Source: CAZTKP01 sp964614215
GTDB taxonomy: Bacteria > UBP6 > UBA1177
DNA: 22,466 nucleotides
Direction of reading: 5' to 3'
NCBI GenBank assembly: GCA_964614215.1
Contig: CAZTKP010000027.1
Coordinates: forward strand, 1-22,466
Positions 6,431 through 13,541 of this stretch are shown one piece after another; the stretch's first letter is position 1, and each line of letters opens with the position of its first letter. The notes beneath the pieces were generated by a model. It saw nothing but the letters and a program-made list of their open reading frames with translations, was not told the DNA's origin and ran no database searches. Position numbers and translations under genes: made by a program.

Positions 6431-7407
6431 TAGATAGTTCCCACAAGTCCTGTGGTCTTCTTAACTTCCTTTATTGTTTCAATAGCAACAGCACGGGCCT
6501 TTTCACCACCTTCTTTGAGAACCTTTTCAACATAGCCTCGATCCTTTTCAAGTTCCTCACGTCTCTGTCTCATCGGTTCAAAAAAGGCCTTCATTGCTGT
6601 GAGCAGTTCTTTTTTAGCATGTCCGTATCCGTAACCGCCTGCACGAAGTTTTTCAGCCATTGTTTCAACATCTGAAGCAGATGCAAAAAGCTTAAAAATA
6701 TCAAAGACGATACATTTTTCCGGGTCTTTAGGATCTTCAAGCGGAGTTGAATCTGTGACAATGCCCATAACCTGCTTTTTAAAAGCTTTAGACCCGGCAA
6801 ACATTTCAATTGTATTCTCGTAACTTTTTGACATCTTTCTGCCGTCAGTTCCCGGAACTATCGCAACATCTTCCGGAATGAACGGTTCAGGAAGAACAAA
6901 GACATCCTTCTGGTAGTGAAGATTGAACTTCTCAGCAATGTCTCTGGCTATCTCTACATGCTGTTTCTGATCTTTTCCAACCGGAACAACATCAGATTTG
7001 TAAAGGAGAATATCAGCTGTCATCAGGAGCGGATAATAAAAAAGACCTACATTTATCTGCTCACCCTTTGCAATTTTATCCTTATAGCTGTGAGCTCTCT
7101 GCATAAGTCCCATCGGAGTAAAATTTCCGAGAATAAAAGCAAGCTCAACAACTTCAGGAACCTGCGACTGAAGAAAGATCGTGCTTTTCTGCGGATCAAG
7201 ACCGAAAGCAAGGTAGTCAAGAACTATATTCCAGGTGTTTTCAGAAAGAACTGCCGGATCGGGATAGTTGTTCAAAGTGTGATAGTCTGCAATGAAGTAG
7301 AATCCTTCGTAATTTTTCTGCTGCATCATCTCAAACTGTTTCGCAGCACCGAGATAGTTGCCGATATGCAGTGTTCCTGTCGGCTTGATACCTGATAAAG
7401 CTCTCAT
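6427..7407 (-). CDS. trpS: Tryptophan--tRNA ligase
   Basis: Class I aminoacyl-tRNA synthetase charging tRNA-Trp in the cytoplasm. The 326-residue length is standard for the bacterial enzyme. The HIGH-type motif is TLHIGNYLG (residues 12-20), preceded by SGIKPTG as in TrpS. The KMSKS loop is GRKMSKS, with KMSKS at 191-195. The segment MGLMQRAHSYKDK and the GKDQKQHVEIARDIA block are TrpS-specific (the second corresponds to the GxDQxxH tryptophan/ATP-site region). Start ATG at 7407 with GAGG five nt upstream. A promoter just upstream overlaps the end of the thioredoxin gene, so trpS may be expressed both with thioredoxin and independently. The stop is coupled to the PAP2 gene. Confidence 0.97.
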   Translation of the reverse strand: MRALSGIKPTGTLHIGNYLGAAKQFEMMQQKNYEGFYFIADYHTLNNYPDPAVLSENTWNIVLDYLAFGLDPQKSTIFLQSQVPEVVELAFILGNFTPMGLMQRAHSYKDKIAKGEQINVGLFYYPLLMTADILLYKSDVVPVGKDQKQHVEIARDIAEKFNLHYQKDVFVLPEPFIPEDVAIVPGTDGRKMSKSYENTIEMFAGSKAFKKQVMGIVTDSTPLEDPKDPEKCIVFDIFKLFASASDVETMAEKLRAGGYGYGHAKKELLTAMKAFFEPMRQRREELEKDRGYVEKVLKEGGEKARAVAIETIKEVKKTTGLVGTIY

Positions 7408-7437
7408 GTTAACCTCAAAATGAAAAAACGATGGTTC

Positions 7438-7465
7438 ATTCTAAATGAGGGTCGTCTTTTGTCAA
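7438..7465 (-). promoter_or_regulatory. Candidate trpS promoter overlapping the thioredoxin stop codon
   Basis: On the minus strand TTGACA (7465-7460) and TAGAAT (7443-7438) have a 16-nt spacer and lie 30 nt upstream of the trpS ATG. The thioredoxin TGA stop (7464-7462) is inside the -35 hexamer. The same stretch can fold imperfectly (TCATT/AATGA with outer ACGA/TCGT, then six Ts), so a weak terminator or attenuator is an alternative reading. Confidence 0.55.
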
Positions 7466-7821
7466 TTTTTGGGTTTAAGAAGTACATTGTTGATGGCATC
7501 AATAAATGCTTCTCTAGGAAGTGCTCCGGCCGCCATCTGAGGCTGTTCATCCATCGGAACAAAAAGAAGACTCGGGATAGAACGGATTCCGAACATTGCT
7601 GCAAGTTCCTGCTGATCTTCAGTATCAACTTTATAGAAATCAACCTTGCCTGTATACTCTTCCGAAAGCTTCTGAAGAACAGGCGCAACAGCCTTACACG
7701 GTCCGCACCAATCAGCATAAAAATCGATAATACACGGCCTTTCACCTTTATACTTCCACTCTTTTTCTGTTTCAAAATCAAAGATCTTTTCCTTAAAACT
7801 GTCCTTTGTTAAAAATTCCAT
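7462..7821 (-). CDS. Thioredoxin
   Basis: A 119-residue thioredoxin, a cytoplasmic dithiol reductant with no signal peptide. The active site is Trp38-Cys39-Gly-Pro-Cys42 in FYADWCGPC. The SIPSLL segment near residue 80 supplies the cis-proline. The N-terminal 25 residues (DFETEKEWKYKGERP) are typical of the anaerobe-type thioredoxins that begin 'FLTKDSFKEKIFD'. The ATG at 7821 is chosen because GGGAGG lies five nt upstream and because extending to 7896 would run the frame through the promoter. It is the first gene of a run with trpS, the PAP2 gene and the DsbD/CcdA-like gene. A partnership with the latter is inferred from context only. Confidence 0.95.
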   Translation of the reverse strand: MEFLTKDSFKEKIFDFETEKEWKYKGERPCIIDFYADWCGPCKAVAPVLQKLSEEYTGKVDFYKVDTEDQQELAAMFGIRSIPSLLFVPMDEQPQMAAGALPREAFIDAINNVLLKPKN

Positions 7822-7885
7822 TCTAACCTCCCGTATCTTGAAAAAATTAACTATCTGCTCAACTCGGCAAATATTACGATTTAGA

Positions 7886-7913
7886 TATATATTCACATGG
7901 AGATAGAAGTCAA
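7886..7913 (-). promoter_or_regulatory. Sigma70-type promoter for thioredoxin
   Basis: On the minus strand TTGACT (7913-7908) is followed after 16 nt by TATATA (7891-7886). The alternating TA run also allows 17- or 18-nt spacings. It lies 65 nt upstream of the thioredoxin ATG and back to back with the promoter for the plus-strand CapA gene. Confidence 0.6.
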
Positions 7914-7938
7914 GCGTCTACGATACACAAGAGTTTAT

Positions 7939-7967
7939 TTGACAGTATGCAATATTCGTCTTATAAA
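7939..7967 (+). promoter_or_regulatory. Near-consensus sigma70 promoter for the CapA-family lipoprotein
   Basis: TTGACA (7939-7944), a 17-nt spacer, then TATAAA (7962-7967), only one base off consensus. The ATG at 7999 is preceded by AGGGA at 7990-7994. It forms a divergent promoter pair with the thioredoxin promoter, with about 25 nt between the two -35 elements. Confidence 0.75.
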
Positions 7968-7998
7968 TGTACTAGTAATGTTTTGATATAGGGAAACT

Positions 7999-9171
7999 AT
8001 GAATCATACAATTAAAATTAATGCTTCTATCCTGATTGTGCTTGTGATTATTTTAATATCAGGATGTGACAAGAAAAACTCTAACGGGACAACTCCTGTA
8101 GCAAAAACATTCAGGAAACACAGTAAAAAAGATATGGTGCTTGCAGCCGGAGGAGACTTTATCTGTGCAAGAGAGTTTGATAAAACTGTAAAAGAAAAAG
8201 GGCCGGATTACTCTTTCGTCAAGGCGAAGGAACATTTTAAAAATGCCGACCTTTCTTTTGCAAATCTGGAGTGTGTCGTAAGCGATACAGCAAAGTTAAG
8301 GTCAAAAGACCCTAAAAAGATCAACTACAATGCACCCTCCACTGTAATGCCCGCTTTAAAAAACTCCGGTTTTGATATTTTCTCAATAGCGAACAATCAC
8401 ACCTTTGATCTTGGAAAAAAAGGCCTTTCAGATTTTAGAGAACATCTGAAGAAAGCAGGGCTGTTATTTGGCGGAGCCGGAAAAAATTATAAAGAAGCAT
8501 CAAAACCTGTCGTTGTTCAGGTCAATGATCTTAAAGTTGCTTTTCTGTTCTATAATTCTACCGGATCTAATTTCTGCGCAGACAAAAAAAATCCGGGATA
8601 TAACTGTATTCGCTTCTGGAAAAAAGATGAGGCCATAAAAAGATTAAACAAAAACTTAAGATCAATAAAAGATGCCGACCTAGTTTTCCTTTCGATACAC
8701 TGGGGGAAGAATTATCGCAAAGAACCGACACAGGAACAGATCGATTTTGCTCATGCGGCAATTGATGCCGGCGTTGACGCCATTCTCGGACATTCTTCTC
8801 ACATTTTCCAAGGTATTGAAGTATATAAGAAGAAACCTATCCTTTATGATATGGGCGATGTTTTTCTTAAAAAAACAGACAGTTGGGATACCAGATCTTT
8901 CTTTTTTAATGTCAACGTGGAAAATGCTGAAATAAAATCTCTTGAACTTTTCCCTATCTTTATGAATGACACACAGATAAGATTTGCTGAAGGAATGATC
9001 TCAAATGATATCATGAGAAGGTTTTATAAGCATTCTAAACGTTTTGGAACAAAGATCAAAAGGAAGAGCGGGAATCTTATAATTGAAATGGATCAGGAAC
9101 CGAAAAAAACCACCCTCAAAAAGCCAGAGCTACCTTCAAAGGTTAAAACCGTTAAACTTAAAAAGATGTAG
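7999..9171 (+). CDS. CapA-family lipoprotein (PGA_cap, calcineurin-like fold)
   Basis: A 390-residue lipoprotein in the family of CapA/PgsA, proteins needed for poly-gamma-glutamate capsule synthesis or anchoring; most homologs have no proven role. The N-terminus has a short charged region, a hydrophobic stretch and the lipobox ILISGC, so Cys23 should be lipidated. The metallophosphatase-like core is complete: GGDF (51-54), NLE (89-91), NNH (132-134) followed by FDLG, HWG (234-236) and GHSSH (264-268). A Lys-rich tail (from about 350) ends the protein. It is monocistronic behind a strong promoter. Its last 14 nt overlap the convergent end of the large minus-strand operon. No capB/capC-like genes are visible, so polyglutamate synthesis is not implied; a surface-polymer-related role is inference. 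Confidence 0.88.
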   Translation: MNHTIKINASILIVLVIILISGCDKKNSNGTTPVAKTFRKHSKKDMVLAAGGDFICAREFDKTVKEKGPDYSFVKAKEHFKNADLSFANLECVVSDTAKLRSKDPKKINYNAPSTVMPALKNSGFDIFSIANNHTFDLGKKGLSDFREHLKKAGLLFGGAGKNYKEASKPVVVQVNDLKVAFLFYNSTGSNFCADKKNPGYNCIRFWKKDEAIKRLNKNLRSIKDADLVFLSIHWGKNYRKEPTQEQIDFAHAAIDAGVDAILGHSSHIFQGIEVYKKKPILYDMGDVFLKKTDSWDTRSFFFNVNVENAEIKSLELFPIFMNDTQIRFAEGMISNDIMRRFYKHSKRFGTKIKRKSGNLIIEMDQEPKKTTLKKPELPSKVKTVKLKKM

Positions 9172-10375
9172 TTTTCTCATCATCTTTCCTAAAAATAAGA
9201 AATACCGAATAAAGCACCGCAGGGAGATAAAAAAACAATCTCTGAATATCAGAAAAACCGTCGATCTGGCGATCCATTAAAGGTACCCTGGAAAAGATAT
9301 TAATAACAAGTACCGTCATTCCGATAAACATAAACTGAGTATCAAAACGAACTGATCTTCTATTCATCTTCATAACCCAGACAACCATCATGCCTATGCC
9401 AAGGATATTTAATGAAATTCTTATGACATCAAATGCGACAGAATACATCATGAAAGGCATAAAGATGACCGCGGAAACAATTAATGAATGCATACGGAAA
9501 GCTTTTAATTTGAACGACTCGTGTATAAACACCAGAATTAGGAGAACAACAGGATAATACGCTGTAATGTTTCTTAGTTGAAATATTCTTTCAGGAATAC
9601 TGTGCTTCTGCGTCCTTAAAAGTTCTGAAAATCCCACTGTCTGCCAATGCGGCAGTCCTTTTTCTCCTGCATAGATATAGCTGTAGGAATTTAAATACCT
9701 GAGAAGCTGTTCAAAAAGAAGTTTGTTGTCCACGAAAAGCATCCCGTATACAGTAAGAAAAAGAAAAGTTACAACCGGCAGCAGCATGATCAGAGTGTTT
9801 ACTTTCCCGAGTTTCCATTTTCCATCCCCGAAGTATTTCAGATAGATGGAAAGATAAATAACAGGTAGACCGATCAGAAGATAGCTCTCATGAACAAGTA
9901 TTGCCATCGAAGATATGACGGCTGCCGCAAGAAAATGTTCCTTCTCAATAAAAAAGAGTGATGAAATAGCGGCAACGAACAGAAGAGCATCAAAATAACC
10001 GAAAAGATGTCCGCTCATTACAAAAAAAGGGGAAGAAACAAAAACGATGACAAGTATTGATATATTTCTGTCAAATTGATAATTTCGGAGCAGCATATAC
10101 ACCAGAACAAGAAAAAGAATTATAAATACGGCATAAACCACTCCTGAAAGAATAGTTATCATATTCCGGGACATTTCAGCATCGGAAGCTGATAGAAATA
10201 CCGAACAGATAGAACCGATGAGTCCACGCTTCATAAATCCGAAACGGTAATCAAGAAGCCAGTGGCTCATTGCATAGTTATTAGGCAGACGGATAGCCCT
10301 GGCTACAGTAACTCCGAGAGTCCAGAGTGTAATTACAACAAATACAATACGACTGTAAAGAATCTTCTTCATCAT
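9158..10375 (-). CDS. Polytopic membrane protein, possible GT-C-like (function unknown)
   Basis: A 405-residue integral membrane protein with roughly ten hydrophobic helices and no signal peptide beyond the first helix. After helix 1 a conserved-looking block (SHWLLDYRFGFMKRG) occupies what would be the first external loop. A His-Glu pair (AILVHESYLL) sits at the start of a later helix. This layout recalls uncharacterised GT-C-type membrane glycosyltransferase relatives, but I cannot assign a family with certainty. It begins with two ATGs (10375 and 10372), six nt after the stop of the DUF2723-like gene; the ribosome-binding site is weak, suggesting coupling. It is the last gene of the ten-gene minus-strand run and overlaps the convergent CapA gene by 14 nt. 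Alternatives: polymerase- or flippase-like polymer protein. Confidence 0.7.
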   Translation of the reverse strand: MMKKILYSRIVFVVITLWTLGVTVARAIRLPNNYAMSHWLLDYRFGFMKRGLIGSICSVFLSASDAEMSRNMITILSGVVYAVFIILFLVLVYMLLRNYQFDRNISILVIVFVSSPFFVMSGHLFGYFDALLFVAAISSLFFIEKEHFLAAAVISSMAILVHESYLLIGLPVIYLSIYLKYFGDGKWKLGKVNTLIMLLPVVTFLFLTVYGMLFVDNKLLFEQLLRYLNSYSYIYAGEKGLPHWQTVGFSELLRTQKHSIPERIFQLRNITAYYPVVLLILVFIHESFKLKAFRMHSLIVSAVIFMPFMMYSVAFDVIRISLNILGIGMMVVWVMKMNRRSVRFDTQFMFIGMTVLVINIFSRVPLMDRQIDGFSDIQRLFFYLPAVLYSVFLIFRKDDEKTTSF

Positions 10376-10381
10376 AAATCT

Positions 10382-12673
10382 TTATTTAACCTCGAAAGCC
10401 CTTTCAAAGATGTTTATTCCCTTAACAGAAACGATCACGTTGTACCTGCCCGGAACATATTTTCTTTCCGGTGACAGATGAACTTTAAGCCCGCTGTAAC
10501 CGCCTTTTATTTTAATATCCTTAGTCAAATATTCCTGACCGCTTTCATTGTAGACAGTAAATTTCATCCTAAAGGATCTTTCACGTTTTGAAAGTCTGTC
10601 AAACTTCACTCTCGCCTGGACCTTGTCGTCAGGAGAAAAGACTTCGGCTATGTTAAGTCCCTTATTTTTAAAATCTTTTCCGAAATACATGTAGTTAAAG
10701 TTAAGTCGGGGAAAATCTCCTCCGATCTTTTCCTTTTCCTCCTGCGTAAAGACCTTAAGCTTGTATATCCACTTGTCATTCGCCAGTTTCCACGGAAGAA
10801 ATACCCTGTCATTGGGATCAAGCTGTCTGATAATTTTCCTATGAGGGTAATTTCTGTTGGCAATCAGAAAGAAATTTTCCATTCCCGGAGATTTACTGTT
10901 TATAAGTTTTACAGCATGCTTTATTGACATCCCCCAGTGCTTGTGACCCCAGACATTTATCATCTTCCATTTTATATCAGGACGACCCTTATCTGCACGG
11001 TCAGCATACTTTCTGTAGTAAAGGTTGACTGGATAGAACATCCTTGAATCATCGTCAATGATCATTGCTCCTTTGGGAAGTTTTTCCAACAGAAGATTAA
11101 CAAAATCCTCAACATCATCGTAGTTTCTTTTGTTGGGGTTGTAGTTGTATTCCGTTCTGTTATGCGAACTGATAAATTTTCTGTCACTATAGGGACCGTA
11201 ATGAAACCACCATGTTGAAGGATCCTGTGACCACTCGCCGATCTTTTCGTAAAATGTAATGGGAAGAATGACACTAAAAACACAGCAGACGATAAGGAAC
11301 CACCTGAAAAACTTCATCTTTCTTTCACTTCTTTCCTGGACTATCAGCACGAGATCATTTAACAGATAAACTCCGGTAAAAGCATAAATTATATAGCAGG
11401 GAAGAAGAAACTGGAACTGATCCCATGTGTTATAGAACTGGAAGAAAAGAGTGGTTACTGCAAACGGCAGAAGATAGATGGAATAGAAAACCTTGCTTAT
11501 ATCCCTCTTGAATGGACTCTTAAGCCATCCTTCACGTCTCATGAATATCAGGAGTACAATGCCCAGAAGTGCTGCAGAAATAAAGATCTTTATCGCTCCG
11601 TCATACCGGAACCAGTTAAAAGCGCTTTTTCCTATTCTGAGAACGTAACCGTTCTGAAGAAGAATAACATTAAGAACAAAAAGAAGTGATGTAATAGAAA
11701 GAAGAACTCTGAAAACTATCTTTTCTATCACTGGATCTCCTTTACGGACCTTTATGAACCTATGAATAAGTCCTCCGAAAACAATATAGATAAGTCCGGT
11801 AACCGTCAGAAAAAAGAAAGGTGACGGAAACTGCAGGAAATGATACCAGAAACTCTGTCTGAAACCGTTAAGGTTATCAAAGTTGAACATGATATTCTTA
11901 AATTCACCGCCGGCACCTGTATTAAAAGTTCTGGAAAGATCATAACCTGCTTTTACAAAATCCTTTGCAAGCAGAGTCAGATAAGGTGAAAGACCTATCA
12001 GAAGAAAGACTGAACTTACAAGAAATACCCAGTAAAAAACATACTTTCTGTTATTCCCGAAGATCTTTCTGTACACAACGGGTATCTTTCCGTTTTTGGG
12101 AAGATCGAAGAAATTAAAAATGAGAAAAAGATAACATCCACCCCACCACACACCGTTCTGAACGTGGTTGAAAAATGAAAGCCCTGCAAGAAAAAAAGCA
12201 AGATACAGAGGCCATATCCTCTTGTTCTGAACATAGTCAACAAAGCAGGTGATCATAATAATTATCATAAAAACGTGAAGAATATAATTCTCCGCCATAG
12301 TCGAATGCCACCATACCGAGTGTGAGACCATAAAGATAAAAGATCCTGATATTACTGCTACTCTGGTTAGTTTCAATCTGTTCAGAAGGAAGTAGAACGC
12401 AATTGCTGCGGCAGCTCCGAAAGTAACTGTCATCAAATTAGCTTTGAATACCACAGTTCCAAACGGAAGCTGTAGAAAAAGATGCCCTACAACCATCGCA
12501 AGATTATGAAGATTCGGGTGAATCCCGAATTCAAGGATCTCCATCCGGTGAACCATTAACGCAACATCACCCAGAGCCATCTTTGTGGCCATTGTAAAAA
12601 AGTAGAAAACCGGAGGGATCAGTACAAACCAGTGCCTGCAGATCCTACTTTCTCTGAACTTTGTCCAATTCAT
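10382..12673 (-). CDS. DUF2723/TMEM260-like GT-C membrane protein (putative glycosyl- or O-mannosyltransferase)
   Basis: A 763-residue membrane protein. Its N-terminal part fits the DUF2723 (TMEM260-like) pattern: Gly35-Asp36 in the first external loop, then FGIHPNLHN (49-57, family GIxHPPGYP), VVGHLFLQLP, then an AENYILHVF block (127-135) matching the family EVYxLHxF motif. Human TMEM260 is an O-mannosyltransferase, and bacterial members are presumed GT-C enzymes using lipid-linked sugars. Here the usual acidic residues after the first Asp and the PPG of the HPPG motif are changed, so activity is not assured. About 11-13 helices run to near residue 480. A large soluble domain of about 270 residues follows, ending in a beta-sandwich-like segment. 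It starts 2 nt after the acyl carrier protein stop, tying it to the acyl-assembly genes. Substrate unknown. Confidence 0.78.
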   Translation of the reverse strand: MNWTKFRESRICRHWFVLIPPVFYFFTMATKMALGDVALMVHRMEILEFGIHPNLHNLAMVVGHLFLQLPFGTVVFKANLMTVTFGAAAAIAFYFLLNRLKLTRVAVISGSFIFMVSHSVWWHSTMAENYILHVFMIIIMITCFVDYVQNKRIWPLYLAFFLAGLSFFNHVQNGVWWGGCYLFLIFNFFDLPKNGKIPVVYRKIFGNNRKYVFYWVFLVSSVFLLIGLSPYLTLLAKDFVKAGYDLSRTFNTGAGGEFKNIMFNFDNLNGFRQSFWYHFLQFPSPFFFLTVTGLIYIVFGGLIHRFIKVRKGDPVIEKIVFRVLLSITSLLFVLNVILLQNGYVLRIGKSAFNWFRYDGAIKIFISAALLGIVLLIFMRREGWLKSPFKRDISKVFYSIYLLPFAVTTLFFQFYNTWDQFQFLLPCYIIYAFTGVYLLNDLVLIVQERSERKMKFFRWFLIVCCVFSVILPITFYEKIGEWSQDPSTWWFHYGPYSDRKFISSHNRTEYNYNPNKRNYDDVEDFVNLLLEKLPKGAMIIDDDSRMFYPVNLYYRKYADRADKGRPDIKWKMINVWGHKHWGMSIKHAVKLINSKSPGMENFFLIANRNYPHRKIIRQLDPNDRVFLPWKLANDKWIYKLKVFTQEEKEKIGGDFPRLNFNYMYFGKDFKNKGLNIAEVFSPDDKVQARVKFDRLSKRERSFRMKFTVYNESGQEYLTKDIKIKGGYSGLKVHLSPERKYVPGRYNVIVSVKGINIFERAFEVK

Positions 12674-12675
12674 TC

Positions 12676-12927
12676 TTACTCCTGGCTTTTTATAAACTCA
12701 GCCATTGTTTTTACTGAATAAAGTATCTTTTTACCCTGCTCACTTTCAGTTATCTTGTGACCGTACTCTCTTTCAAGAAGAACAATTAGCGAAAGAGCAT
12801 CAATAGAATCGAGACCGAGTCCTTCGCCGAAAAGAGGCTCGTCAGTTTCGATCTCATCTGCTTCCATATCCTCAAGATTAAGCTCTTCGATGATCTGTTC
12901 CTTTAATTTTGCAATAAGCTGTTCCAT
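12676..12927 (-). CDS. Acyl carrier protein
   Basis: An 83-residue acyl carrier protein. The phosphopantetheine attachment site is in GLDSIDAL (Ser41), with the DSI variant of the usual DSL. The acidic helix 2 surface (LIVLLEREYG) and a C-terminal TMAEFIKS helix are typical. The gene has AAGGAG five nt upstream of its ATG. It lies between the ketosynthase-like gene (13 nt) and the GT-C gene (2 nt). It is likely dedicated to the adjacent ketosynthase rather than to primary fatty-acid synthesis, since no fabD/fabG/fabF-type primary set is next to it. It should hold the growing chain for the dehydratase, ketosynthase and thioesterase. Confidence 0.94.
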   Translation of the reverse strand: MEQLIAKLKEQIIEELNLEDMEADEIETDEPLFGEGLGLDSIDALSLIVLLEREYGHKITESEQGKKILYSVKTMAEFIKSQE

Positions 12928-12940
12928 TTTTGACTCCTTT

Positions 12941-13540
12941 TTAACTGTTATAGATCAAATTAAGTTTATTTCTTAAGTCTGTTCCCTCTTCAACCTTTTC
13001 ACCGAAGAACAGACAGGCTTCGAAATCTTTTTCATCCCGGTAGTCAGCATATCCGAAAAGTATCGTCTTAAAATCCATTGTATCCATTACCGCTTCAAGT
13101 GTTTGTGCATCAAATCCGTCTGAACCCAGAAAAAGAGTTTCCCCTTTGATATTATTACGGATCGATATCTCACCTATCATTACATTGGGAAGAGTATACA
13201 CAAAAAGCGCCGGATTAGGAAAATAGTTACCTTCCTGAATTGTCTCATTGTACTTTCTGTCAACATTCTCCGTTGAATTTCTATTCATCAGCACAATAGC
13301 GGTGTCATCTTCATGAATAGTGACCTTTTCATCGGACAAGATAAGTTCACTAGCAAGAAAGGCCAGTTTTGCAAGCATATCCATCTTGTAGAACTTGGGA
13401 TACTTAAGTTCCAGAAACGAGTAGATCTCCTTAAACTGTTTAGAACTTCCGATCTCATTTTCAGTTTTCAGAACAGTTTTTCCGTCAACTTTCACAGTAT
13501 CCTTTCTTATCAGACAGTTCTTTATGATCTTTATTCCCAT
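12941..13540 (-). CDS. Short ketosynthase-like protein lacking the active-site cysteine
   Basis: A 199-residue protein resembling the N-terminal half of a beta-ketoacyl synthase (thiolase-like fold). The block FPNPALFVYTLPNVMIGEISIRN (starting at residue 107) corresponds to the region leading to the nucleophile of KS enzymes. The nucleophile position reads ETLFLGSDGFDA, with no Cys in a cysteine-elbow context, and the His residues of the C-terminal half are missing because the protein ends. Proteins of this size and motif are known beside full ketosynthases in Bacteroidetes flexirubin/dialkylresorcinol-type clusters (recalled, not searched). A non-catalytic partner role, like a chain-length factor, is inferred. 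The start is one nt after the ketosynthase TGA (TGATATG), indicating coupled translation. Confidence 0.72.
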   Translation of the reverse strand: MGIKIIKNCLIRKDTVKVDGKTVLKTENEIGSSKQFKEIYSFLELKYPKFYKMDMLAKLAFLASELILSDEKVTIHEDDTAIVLMNRNSTENVDRKYNETIQEGNYFPNPALFVYTLPNVMIGEISIRNNIKGETLFLGSDGFDAQTLEAVMDTMDFKTILFGYADYRDEKDFEACLFFGEKVEEGTDLRNKLNLIYNS

Positions 13541-13541
13541 A

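Noticed and set aside
6916..7395. Plus-strand frame of 159 codons
   Set aside because: It is antisense within trpS, whose protein is unmistakable; no ribosome-binding site or recognisable product.
7420..7812. Plus-strand frame of 130 codons
   Set aside because: It is antisense to thioredoxin and composition follows that gene.
7822..7896. 25-residue N-terminal extension of thioredoxin
   Set aside because: It runs into the -10 element of the promoter, while the ATG at 7821 has a GGGAGG site at good spacing and matches usual thioredoxin length.
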